A model generated the notes under the pieces. That model was given only the letters and a program-made list of their open reading frames with translations, was not told where the DNA came from and did not search any database. Of a DNA stretch of 64,000 nucleotides, positions 26,012-33,950 are shown one piece after another. The DNA lies in contig JBDWDN010000012.1 in assembly GCA_039977295.1 (NCBI GenBank), positions 186,001 to 250,000 on the forward strand, written 5' to 3'. Within the stretch, counting starts at the first letter, position 1. Every line of letters begins with the position of its first letter. This DNA is from Hellea sp039977295 (lineage in GTDB: Bacteria; Pseudomonadota; Alphaproteobacteria; Caulobacterales; Maricaulaceae). The position numbers and the translations under genes are program-made.

Positions 26012-27712
26012 ATGTCACAAGATAATTTACCAGCTCCTGGCGCGCCTGATATCGAGATTGCCCGCGCAGCAAAAATGAAATCACTTTTACCTCTTGCGAA
26101 AGAGGCGTTAGGTATCCCGGCTGACGCGCTCGTGCCTTATGGTCACTACAAAGCAAAACTGTCTTTGGACTATATTGATAGCTTGAAAGACAAGCCAGAT
26201 GGGAAGCTCGTCCTCGTGACGGCTGTGACGCCGACGCCTGCAGGCGAGGGTAAAACAACGACCTCAGTGGGCTTAAATGACGGCCTGAACCGTATCGGTG
26301 TTAAAGCAATGGTCTGTTTGCGCGAGCCTTCGCTTGGGCCTTGCTTTGGCATGAAAGGCGGCGCTGCTGGGGGCGGCCGCGCGCAGGTCATTCCTATGGA
26401 AGATATTAATCTGCATTTTAACGGCGACTTCCACGCTATCACCTCGGCGCATTCATTGATTTCAGCGATGCTAGACAACCATATGCAATGGGGGAATGAG
26501 CTGGATATAGACCCGCGCCGAATTACATGGCGCCGCGTTGTCGATATGAATGATCGGGCGCTTCGCCATATCGTTATGGGCCTGGGCGGCCCGACGCAAG
26601 GGATCGTGCGGGAAGGCGGTTTTGACATCACAGTGGCGTCAGAGATCATGGCGATATTCTGCCTCGCAACGGATCTCAAAGACCTACAAAAACGCATCGG
26701 CGATATTATTGTCGCAAAGACCCATAAGAAAAAGGCCGTCACGGTAAGGGATCTAGGGTGTGACGGCGCCGTTACTGTCCTGCTAAAAGATGCGTTCCAG
26801 CCTAATCTCGTGCAATCTATTGAGCATAATCTAGCCTTCATCCATGGTGGCCCTTTTGCAAATATTGCGCATGGTTGTAACTCTGTTGTCGCCACGCAGA
26901 CAGCGCTGAAAATGACGGATGTCGTTGTTACTGAAGCTGGCTTTGGTGCCGATTTGGGTGCTGAAAAATTCCTTGATATCAAGTGCCGCCAATCTGGCCT
27001 GCGTCCTGACGCCGTCGTTCTTGTCTGCACAATTCGCGCAATGAAAATGCAGGGCGGCGTATCTAAGAATGATTTGACCCCTCAAAATATTGACGCTGTC
27101 CGTGAGGGCTGTGTTAATGTTGAGCGTCACATTCAAAACCTTAAGAAATTTGGCGTGACACCTATCGTCTCAATCAATCACTTTGTTCACGATACGGATG
27201 AAGAAATCGCGGTTGTCAAAGAGGTATGCGACCGCGAAGGCGTTCCGATGGTTATTGCCCGTCATTGGGCCGAGGGCGGAGCCGGGGCCGAAGATTTGGC
27301 GCGCGCCGTGAAATCTGAACTGGATAAGCCGAAACCGACAATTACCTTGATGTATGAGGATAGTGATAAGCTGGCCATCAAAGTCGAGAAGGTCGCTAAA
27401 GAAATTTACCGGGCCGAAAGCGTGACAATAAGCGCCGCTGCCAAGACAGCGTTCCGCCAAATTGAAAAAATGGGCTTTGGGCACTTGCCAATCTGCATTG
27501 CGAAAACACAATCGAGTTTCTCAACAGATCCGAAAAACCTTGGCGCAACGTCTGGTCATAATGTGGAAGTTCGCGAAGCTACGCTTAACGCAGGCGCAGG
27601 TTTTGTAGTTGCCATTTGCGGGACGATTATGCGCATGCCAGGTCTTCCGAGACATCCAGCCGCATTGGATATTGGGCTGGATGAAGATGGACAAATCGTT
27701 GGGCTTGCCTAA
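26012..27712 (+). CDS. fhs: Formate-tetrahydrofolate ligase
   Basis: A 566-residue enzyme interconverting formyl-THF + ADP + Pi and formate + THF + ATP. The P-loop is in TPTPAGEGKTTTSVGL (about residue 73), followed by EPSLGPCFGMKGGAAGGG and the conserved GFGADLGAEKFLDIKCR. In this setting it probably runs towards formate and ATP, feeding the formate dehydrogenase encoded just upstream. It begins the compact methyl-transfer gene set; a 222-nt spacer with an inverted repeat ATAGTC-CT-GACTAT (25876-25889) lies upstream and may hold the promoter. The corrinoid protein follows after 50 nt. Confidence 0.96.
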   Translation: MSQDNLPAPGAPDIEIARAAKMKSLLPLAKEALGIPADALVPYGHYKAKLSLDYIDSLKDKPDGKLVLVTAVTPTPAGEGKTTTSVGLNDGLNRIGVKAMVCLREPSLGPCFGMKGGAAGGGRAQVIPMEDINLHFNGDFHAITSAHSLISAMLDNHMQWGNELDIDPRRITWRRVVDMNDRALRHIVMGLGGPTQGIVREGGFDITVASEIMAIFCLATDLKDLQKRIGDIIVAKTHKKKAVTVRDLGCDGAVTVLLKDAFQPNLVQSIEHNLAFIHGGPFANIAHGCNSVVATQTALKMTDVVVTEAGFGADLGAEKFLDIKCRQSGLRPDAVVLVCTIRAMKMQGGVSKNDLTPQNIDAVREGCVNVERHIQNLKKFGVTPIVSINHFVHDTDEEIAVVKEVCDREGVPMVIARHWAEGGAGAEDLARAVKSELDKPKPTITLMYEDSDKLAIKVEKVAKEIYRAESVTISAAAKTAFRQIEKMGFGHLPICIAKTQSSFSTDPKNLGATSGHNVEVREATLNAGAGFVVAICGTIMRMPGLPRHPAALDIGLDEDGQIVGLA

Positions 27713-27762
27713 AATTTATATGTAAAGAAATTTTACAAATTGTATAATAAATGGAGTCGCAA

Positions 27763-28452
27763 ATGAGCGATCAAGACGAGGAAATAATACTCAAGGATCT
27801 CGACGACACAGAGCTCGTAGCGCAGATGCAAGATGATCTTTACGACGGTATGCTCTCCGAAGTGACTGAGGGGACACAAATCCTGCTCGATCGCGGGTGG
27901 GATGCGAATATGGTGCTTAATGACGCGCTTGTCGAAGGCATGCGCATTGTGGGTATAGATTTTCGTGACGGTATCCTCTTTGTCCCTGAGGTGCTTCAAA
28001 GCGCGAACGCGATGAAGGGCGGCATGAATCTCTTGCGGCCTATTCTAGCGGCGAGCGAAAATAATAGCAGCGTGGGTAAATATGTTATCGGCACTGTTAA
28101 GGGTGATATTCATGACATTGGTAAAAACCTTGTTGGTATGATGCTTGAAGGCGCGGGCTTTGAAGTTATTGATTTGGGTATCAACACGCCTGTCGAAGAA
28201 TATCTTGCTGCAATCGAGGAACACGAACCAAATATCTTAGGTATGTCAGCCCTCTTAACCACGACTATGCCTTATATGGGCGTAGTGATTGAAGAGCTCG
28301 ATAAACGCGGTATCCTCAAAGAGCTTCCTGTGATGGTTGGTGGCGCGCCGCTTAACCAAGAATTTGCGGATGCGATTAATGCCCATACTTATGGCCGCGA
28401 TGCCGCTATGAGCGCCGAGCTTGCTAAAGCAATTATGGGTAAGAACCGCTAA
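27763..28452 (+). CDS. Corrinoid (methyl-carrier) protein, MttC/MtgC type
   Basis: A 229-residue methyl-carrier protein. About residues 18-100 form the helical cap domain and 105-225 the B12-binding Rossmann domain with the base-off ligand motif DIHDIG (H117) followed by GMMLEGAGFEVIDLG. It accepts a methyl group from the MttB-family enzyme and gives it to the THF methyltransferase. GGAG at 27753-27756 points to the ATG at 27763; an in-frame ATG lies 12 nt earlier. The N-terminal 29 residues contain 11 Asp/Glu and one Lys, unusually acidic, in contrast to the Arg-rich tails of its likely partners. DUF1638 follows after 5 nt. Confidence 0.93.
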   Translation: MSDQDEEIILKDLDDTELVAQMQDDLYDGMLSEVTEGTQILLDRGWDANMVLNDALVEGMRIVGIDFRDGILFVPEVLQSANAMKGGMNLLRPILAASENNSSVGKYVIGTVKGDIHDIGKNLVGMMLEGAGFEVIDLGINTPVEEYLAAIEEHEPNILGMSALLTTTMPYMGVVIEELDKRGILKELPVMVGGAPLNQEFADAINAHTYGRDAAMSAELAKAIMGKNR

Positions 28453-28457
28453 CGTTT

Positions 28458-29075
28458 ATGGAAAGCCGCGTCCCAAAGACCCTGGTTCTTGCCTGCGGCG
28501 CGCTGGCTAAAGAGATTGTGCATTTGCAAAAGCAGAGCGGCGAGGTCTTTGATCTGCAATGCTTGCCTGCGGCTTATCATAACACGCCCGGTAAAATTGT
28601 CCCCGGCCTGCGGGCTATTCTTGACGACCGCGGCGCGAACTATGATTGCGTCCTAATCGGATATGGCGATTGCGGCACAGGGGGCGGTCTTGACACGATG
28701 CTGGCTGACTATCCCAAAGCGTCCCGTTTGCCGGGCGCCCATTGTTATGCTTTTTTTGCGGGCTTAGAGCAGTTTGACGCGATGATGGAAGAAGAGCTTG
28801 GCAGCTTTTTCCTTACCGATTATTTGGTCCGCCATTTTGACACCCTGATTTTCAAAGGCTTACTTGGCTTGGACCGATTTCCGCATCTGCGTGATGAGTA
28901 TTTCAAGCATTACAAACGGCTCGTTTATATCTCACAAATGGATGATGATGATTTGATTGCCAAGGGGAAAGCAGCTGCCCAGCGTCTGGGGCTGGCCTTT
29001 GAACATCGACGGGTTGGCTATGGCCTGATGACTGAGGCCCTAAAGTTTTCTCACATGGAGTCCGTTAATGTATAG
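28458..29075 (+). CDS. DUF1638 protein of corrinoid methyltransferase operons
   Basis: A 205-residue soluble protein with the DUF1638 pattern: VLACGALAKEI at the N-terminus, GYGDCGTGG (about residue 75), PGAHCYAFFAG, and a C-terminal GLAFEHRRVGYG. Conserved Cys and His positions suggest metal or cofactor contact. DUF1638 genes regularly accompany MttB-family and corrinoid protein genes, but I know of no established biochemical role; cobamide handling or corrinoid protein maturation is a guess. It overlaps the next gene by 8 nt. Confidence 0.8.
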   Translation: MESRVPKTLVLACGALAKEIVHLQKQSGEVFDLQCLPAAYHNTPGKIVPGLRAILDDRGANYDCVLIGYGDCGTGGGLDTMLADYPKASRLPGAHCYAFFAGLEQFDAMMEEELGSFFLTDYLVRHFDTLIFKGLLGLDRFPHLRDEYFKHYKRLVYISQMDDDDLIAKGKAAAQRLGLAFEHRRVGYGLMTEALKFSHMESVNV

Positions 29076-29553
29076 CGTTCGAAAATGGTCTGTTCGCCAT
29101 TCCCGTTTTATGGAAGGGCTTTATAACGGCGTGAATCCTGCCATCCTCGCGACTTTGCGCGTCATAACCAAAGTGTTTGGAACAAAGCTGGATCGCCCGA
29201 TCACAGCAGCAGAGGCAACTCTAAAAGGGGTTTTGTTTGATTGCCAGATGTGCGGCTCTTGCCAATTGTCCAAAACGGGCATGTCATGTCCGATGAATTG
29301 CCCAAAAACTTTGCGCAATGGCCCGTGCGGCGGCGTGCGTCCTGACGGCAATTGTGAGGTTAAACCGGATATGAAATGCGTTTGGGTTATGGCTTGGGAT
29401 GGGGCTAGCCGTATGAAAGATGGCGGCGAGGCTATTCGAGATATTGAATTTGCGAGCGATCATCGCGACAAAGGTAAGTCCACATGGCTGAAACTGGCCC
29501 GTGAAAAACGGCCAGATGCCACCGTGAAACCATTGCAGAATACAAATGTCTAA
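29068..29553 (+). CDS. MetV-like protein (MTHFR C-terminal domain, cysteine-rich)
   Basis: A 161-residue protein of the methylenetetrahydrofolate reductase C-terminal family (MetV of acetogens). It carries a dense cysteine array around residues 53-115 (CQMCGSCQLSKTGMSCPMNC, then NGPCGG, NCEV and MKCVW), likely ligands for Fe-S and/or zinc. In acetogens MetV partners with MetF. Here it overlaps the MetF-like gene by 8 nt, so the two probably form one complex working on methyl-THF/methylene-THF. In this operon the oxidising direction is likely. There is no signal peptide. Confidence 0.8.
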   Translation: MYSVRKWSVRHSRFMEGLYNGVNPAILATLRVITKVFGTKLDRPITAAEATLKGVLFDCQMCGSCQLSKTGMSCPMNCPKTLRNGPCGGVRPDGNCEVKPDMKCVWVMAWDGASRMKDGGEAIRDIEFASDHRDKGKSTWLKLAREKRPDATVKPLQNTNV

Positions 29554-30583
29554 AGATACTAATATCCAAGATGTAGAGTATGTCGGAACCAATCCCGGCG
29601 ATCCGCTTCCTATGCGCGACGGTCATGTCTCTCATGGCCGGTTTGAACGTGTTTTGCGCGATGGTCATTTTGCGGTCACGACGGAGATTGCGCCGCCCGA
29701 TAGCGCAGACCCTGATGAGGTTTTGACACGGGCGTCGTTATTTGACGGCTATGTTGACGCGATTAACGCGACTGACGGAAGCGGCGCGCATTGCCATATG
29801 AGCAGTCTTGCGGTTTGCGCGATCCTAACACGCGTTGGCTATTCCCCAATTTTGCAAATATCTTGCCGTGACCGTAACCGGATCGCCATTCAAGGGGACA
29901 CATTAGGGGCTGCAGCGCTAGGCGTCTGTAATGCGCTATGCTTGTCCGGCGATGGCGTCCAAGCTGGGGATCATCCTGAGGCCAAGCCTGTCTTTGATTT
30001 TGACAGCATATCTCTCACGAAAACTTTGCGGATATTACGCGATGAGTCGCGCTTTCTCTCTGGCCGAAAACTTGATCTGGCGCCTAAGCTTTTTATTGGA
30101 AGTTCGATTAATCCCTTTGTGCCGCCCGTTGATAATCGTGTTGACCAACTCGCGAAAAAAATCGCGGCGGGCGCGGAGTATATCCAGTCGCAATATTGTT
30201 TTGATATTGATGTGCTCAAAGAATTTATGAAACGCGCTGTGGATATGGGCCTGACCGAGAACTGCTTTATCCTGCCTGGAGTCGGCGTCTTGCCGTCAGC
30301 GAAAACAGCCAGTTGGATGCGGGCTAACGTTCCTGGGGTTCATATCCCAGACAGTATCATTGCCCGAATGAAAGGCGCAGATAAACCGCAGCGTGAAGGC
30401 CGAAAAATCTGCATCGAACTCATGCAACAGATCAAAGAAATCCCAGGATGTTCTGGCGTTCATGTCATGGCTTACCGTCAAGAAAAATGGGTCGGTGATG
30501 TTGTCAAACGCTCAGGCGTTCTGGGTGACCGCACACCGTGGTCTCCTCATCACGCAGACACAACCCTCGGCACCGTTAACTAG
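29546..30583 (+). CDS. metF: Methylenetetrahydrofolate reductase (MetF-type)
   Basis: A 345-residue FAD-dependent barrel. TTEIAPPDSADPDEVL (about residue 45), QISCRDRNRIAIQGDTLGAAALGV and CLSGDG are typical MetF segments, as is the later AAGAEYIQSQYCFDID. It interconverts methyl-THF and methylene-THF. Because the operon encodes a corrinoid-to-THF methyltransferase, it is placed to oxidise the methyl-THF produced, together with the MetV-like protein. An N-terminal extension of about 40 residues over classical MetF is present. It ends 10 nt before mtgA. Confidence 0.88.
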   Translation: MSKDTNIQDVEYVGTNPGDPLPMRDGHVSHGRFERVLRDGHFAVTTEIAPPDSADPDEVLTRASLFDGYVDAINATDGSGAHCHMSSLAVCAILTRVGYSPILQISCRDRNRIAIQGDTLGAAALGVCNALCLSGDGVQAGDHPEAKPVFDFDSISLTKTLRILRDESRFLSGRKLDLAPKLFIGSSINPFVPPVDNRVDQLAKKIAAGAEYIQSQYCFDIDVLKEFMKRAVDMGLTENCFILPGVGVLPSAKTASWMRANVPGVHIPDSIIARMKGADKPQREGRKICIELMQQIKEIPGCSGVHVMAYRQEKWVGDVVKRSGVLGDRTPWSPHHADTTLGTVN

Positions 30584-30593
30584 GAAAACGACT

Positions 30594-31496
30594 ATGGTTC
30601 AAACACTTCTCGCTTCGGCCACCAAAGAACACGTCATCGGTTTTGATGACGCTTTTACAATGATTGGTGAGCGTATTAATCCAACAGGACGTAAACTTTT
30701 CTCTAAGGAACTCAAAGAGTTTAACTATTGGCGCGTGAAAAAAGAAGCGCTGTCACAAGTCGCTGCTGGCGCGCAAGTGCTGGACGTCAATGTCGGTGTT
30801 CCACTTGCGGATGAACCGCTCATTATGTCAGAAGTTATTCCGCTTATCCAAAGCCTCGTGGATGTGCCGCTCTGTATAGACAGTTCGGTTATGGACGCGC
30901 TGGAGGCCGGATTGAAAGTCTATAAAGGACGCCCACTTCTCAATTCAACGACCGCCGAAGAAGAAGTCATGGAGCGTATTTTGCCGCTCGTGGCGAAATA
31001 TGATTGTGCAGTGGTCGCGATTTCCAATGATGATACGGGTATCTCCGAAGACCCTGACGTGCGTTTCGAAGTCGCTAAGCGTATTGTGAACCGCGCGGCC
31101 GATTATGGTATTAAGGCGTGTGACGTTGTGGTCGACCCTCTCGTTATGCCGATTGGCGCGGTGAATAGCGCGGGAACGGACGTGTTTAAATTGCTTCACA
31201 GACTTCGCAGTGAGCTTGGCGTCAATACCACTTGCGGCGCGTCTAATGTAGCCTTTGGCCTTCCAAATCGCCACACGATTAATAATGCGTTTTTGCCCAT
31301 GCTGGCCTGCGCGGGAATGACATCTGCTATCGTGAACGTTTTGGATGACGGCTTGGTCCCCGCTGTGCGGGCTGCGGATGTCTTGAACGGCGTGGATCCC
31401 AATTGTACCAATTGGATTAAAAATTATCGCCCCGCACCAGCGGAAGGCGAAGAGGGTGGCCGCCGCGGGCGAGGCGGGCGTCGCCGCCGTGGGTAA
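30594..31496 (+). CDS. Methyltetrahydrofolate:corrinoid methyltransferase (MtgA-like) with RGG-type tail
   Basis: A 300-residue pterin-binding barrel (dihydropteroate synthase-like). MIGERINPTGRKLF near the N-terminus, GAQVLDVNVGVP, CIDSSVMDALEAGL and TTCGASNVAFGLPNR are typical of corrinoid-linked methyl-THF methyltransferases. It would move the methyl group from the corrinoid protein to THF. ATG 30594 is the natural start; the frame is open for 200 nt upstream but that lies inside metF. The last 13 residues are almost only Gly and Arg (GGRRGRGGRRRRG), a non-catalytic tail. The stop overlaps the GTG of the GFA gene. Confidence 0.9.
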   Translation: MVQTLLASATKEHVIGFDDAFTMIGERINPTGRKLFSKELKEFNYWRVKKEALSQVAAGAQVLDVNVGVPLADEPLIMSEVIPLIQSLVDVPLCIDSSVMDALEAGLKVYKGRPLLNSTTAEEEVMERILPLVAKYDCAVVAISNDDTGISEDPDVRFEVAKRIVNRAADYGIKACDVVVDPLVMPIGAVNSAGTDVFKLLHRLRSELGVNTTCGASNVAFGLPNRHTINNAFLPMLACAGMTSAIVNVLDDGLVPAVRAADVLNGVDPNCTNWIKNYRPAPAEGEEGGRRGRGGRRRRG

Positions 31497-31893
31497 CAAA
31501 GCTTATACAGGCTCTTGTTTATGCGGCGCGGTTTCTTATCGCGCCGTTGGTCTGTCTGATATTTGGTATTGCCATTGTAAGCAGTGCCAGAAATTAACAG
31601 GGCGATATATTGCAGCGGCCGGCGTAAAGCGAGAAGACTTTGATGTTACAGGCGAGGTCAATTGGCTGCCGATCTCTGAAAAGTCTAATTCAGGACATTG
31701 CAAATCTTGCGGAAGTTATATGTTTTGGGATGCGCATAGCTTTGATACCGTTAGTATTTTAGCAGGCTCCATTGACGATACCCAAGGACTCGCTGTCAAA
31801 GGGCATATCTATGTGTCCGAAAAGGGCGATTATTATGAGATTACCGATGGATTGCCGCAATATGACACCTACCCACCTGATGGTACGCGCTAG
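31489..31893 (+). CDS. GFA/CENP-V family zinc protein
   Basis: A 134-residue protein of the glutathione-dependent formaldehyde-activating enzyme-like family: GSCLCGAVSY, then CHCKQCQKLTG, and HCKSCGSYMFW, which supply the structural and catalytic zinc cysteines. The family's name activity (S-hydroxymethylglutathione formation) is not safe for every member. Its place inside the methyl-transfer set suggests formaldehyde handling. The GTG at 31489 overlaps the mtgA stop; another GTG 33 nt upstream would read through the Gly/Arg tail region and is less likely. Confidence 0.8.
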   Translation: MGNKAYTGSCLCGAVSYRAVGLSDIWYCHCKQCQKLTGRYIAAAGVKREDFDVTGEVNWLPISEKSNSGHCKSCGSYMFWDAHSFDTVSILAGSIDDTQGLAVKGHIYVSEKGDYYEITDGLPQYDTYPPDGTR

Positions 31894-31910
31894 ATCGGAG
31901 CTATGAGCTA

Positions 31911-33848
31911 ATGGCGACCCATACGCTGATATTTACGCCTGCAGGCCTTAAGACCACGGCTCAAGACGGCGAGACTGTCTATGACGTTGGTCTGCGAGCA
32001 GGGGTGGATATCCAATCCATTTGCGGCGGCAAGGGCCTTTGTAAACGGTGCCAAATCGAGGTCGATACGGGGAAACATGCCAAGTTCAAAATCGATGTGA
32101 CCGAGGCGAGCTATTCCAAGCTCTCCCCGACAGAGAAAAAAGCAATCCATGACGGCGAACTTCCAGACGGGCGCCGATTATCCTGCCGCACAAAAATACG
32201 CGGGGATTTAGTCGTCAATATTCCGGCGGATTCGCGCGAACGTGAAACCTCAATTCAAAAGAAGAGCACTTCGTTTGAAACGGAGCTAAATCCCGCCCTT
32301 CAGCTTTATATGGTCAAATTGCCTGTCCCGACATTGGAAGATAACCCAAGTGATGGGGAGGCCTTGGTGGCCGCATTGCACGAAGAGCACGGCCTGACCG
32401 TAAGGCCTACTCACCTTATGTTGATTAAGCTGCAAGAGATTTTGCGCAAACATGAGCGAACAGTGATAACTGTTGTTCGCGATGATAACACGATCATAGA
32501 CGTATGGCCGCCATCGCATTTTGATCTTTACGGGGCAGCGATTGATATTGGATCAACATCTATCGCGCTCTACGTCTATAATCTCGCGACGGGCGCGCCG
32601 GTCTATGAGAAGGCGGCGATGAACCCGCAAATCCGCTTTGGCGAAGATTTGATGAGCCGCGTGTCTTACATTATGATGAATAAAGGCGGCGAGGAAAAAC
32701 TCACTGACATAATCCGCGCGCAAATCCGTGAGATGCTGGCTGAGGCCGTCAAAGTGTTGGAGCTTGGCGAGAACCAATTACTTGACGTTATTTGTGTCGG
32801 AAACCCAATTATGCATCATCTCTTTATTGGGGCAAATCCTGTTGAACTAGGCGTCGCGCCTTTCACATTGGCCATTAAAGACTGGGTTGATATTCCCGCA
32901 GGGCGGCTTGATTTAGGATTATCTGATACGGCGCAGATCTCGCTCTTTCCGCTCATTGGCGGACATGTTGGGGCTGATACATCCGCCGCATATCTCACTC
33001 AAATTGACCGCATGAAAGACCGCTCAGTTCTGTTGGTTGATATTGGAACCAATGCTGAAATCGTTCTCTCCCATAAGGGTAAAGTGGCGGCGGCGTCATC
33101 GCCGACAGGGCCTGCTTTGGAAGGGGCTGAAATAAGCTCTGGCGTAAGGGCAACTCTTGGTGCGATTGAACGCGTGCGCATTGATCCCGCCACTAAGGAC
33201 GCCAAAGTAAAAATCATCGGGCATGAGGGTTGGATCGGAGATACGGATGGAAGCCTAGAGGGGCATAAAGTCGTTGGAATATGCGGGTCGGGCATTTTCG
33301 AAGTTATGGTCGAAATGGCAAATGCAGGACTGCTCGATAAAAGCGGGTTATTCATCCCAGGTGCTGCGCCTCACCGTTTTAGCCAAGACGGCAATGTCTG
33401 GAAATACCTTCTTGTCGATCAGCCAGGTAACCCCATCATCGTTAAGCAAACCGATATCCGCGCTGTGCAGCTTGCTAAGGCAGCACTCTATGCGGGGGCG
33501 CAGCTTCTCGCCGAAAGCCTTGGCTGTGATAAATTTGATGAAGTTCTTTTGGCTGGGGCCTTTGGAACGCATTTGGATAGTAAATATGTAGCCGATATTG
33601 GCATTATTCCCATGGCGCCAGCAGAGATAATAAGCTCAATCGGTAATGCCGCCGGGACTGGCGCGGCGATGGCTTTGTTGAACATTAAAGAACGTGCCCG
33701 GATTAAGTCTGCCATTAAAGAGGTCGAAAAAATGGAAACGGCCTTAGAACCTAAGTTCCAAGATTATTTTGTTGACGCGATGAAGTTTCCGACCGCTCCA
33801 GCGCCAGCTGCCAAGCCTGGACGCGGGCGGCGCCGTAATCGGTCATAA
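31911..33848 (+). CDS. Reductive activator of corrinoid enzymes (RACE, ASKHA/DUF4445)
   Basis: A 645-residue protein. Residues 1-100 form a plant-type [2Fe-2S] ferredoxin domain with C38, C44, C47 and C92 (CGGKGLCKRC and LSCRT). After a linker, about residues 205-630 are the DUF4445/ASKHA ATPase part (GAAIDIGSTSIALYVY, LVDIGTNAEIVL, CGSGIFEVMVEM, LLAGAFGTHL). RACE proteins use ATP and one electron to return accidentally oxidised Co(II) to Co(I). In an aerobic cell this activity would be needed often. The C-terminus (PGRGRRRNRS) is Arg-rich like those of MtgA and Bmt. mttB follows after 102 nt. Confidence 0.92.
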   Translation: MATHTLIFTPAGLKTTAQDGETVYDVGLRAGVDIQSICGGKGLCKRCQIEVDTGKHAKFKIDVTEASYSKLSPTEKKAIHDGELPDGRRLSCRTKIRGDLVVNIPADSRERETSIQKKSTSFETELNPALQLYMVKLPVPTLEDNPSDGEALVAALHEEHGLTVRPTHLMLIKLQEILRKHERTVITVVRDDNTIIDVWPPSHFDLYGAAIDIGSTSIALYVYNLATGAPVYEKAAMNPQIRFGEDLMSRVSYIMMNKGGEEKLTDIIRAQIREMLAEAVKVLELGENQLLDVICVGNPIMHHLFIGANPVELGVAPFTLAIKDWVDIPAGRLDLGLSDTAQISLFPLIGGHVGADTSAAYLTQIDRMKDRSVLLVDIGTNAEIVLSHKGKVAAASSPTGPALEGAEISSGVRATLGAIERVRIDPATKDAKVKIIGHEGWIGDTDGSLEGHKVVGICGSGIFEVMVEMANAGLLDKSGLFIPGAAPHRFSQDGNVWKYLLVDQPGNPIIVKQTDIRAVQLAKAALYAGAQLLAESLGCDKFDEVLLAGAFGTHLDSKYVADIGIIPMAPAEIISSIGNAAGTGAAMALLNIKERARIKSAIKEVEKMETALEPKFQDYFVDAMKFPTAPAPAAKPGRGRRRNRS

Positions 33849-33950
33849 ATAATGGTCGGTCCTAAGAATTAAAAGCTCTAATGTTTCGCATTTTGAGTAA
33901 ACGCCGCACAAAAAGAAGAGTAACTCGAAGTTACATTGAAGGAGAGTTTT

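Noticed and set aside
26170..27030. Long minus-strand frame opposite fhs (286 codons)
   Set aside because: It lies entirely inside the clear formate-THF ligase gene and its translation is low-complexity Ser/Arg/Pro-rich without family features; shadow of the real gene.
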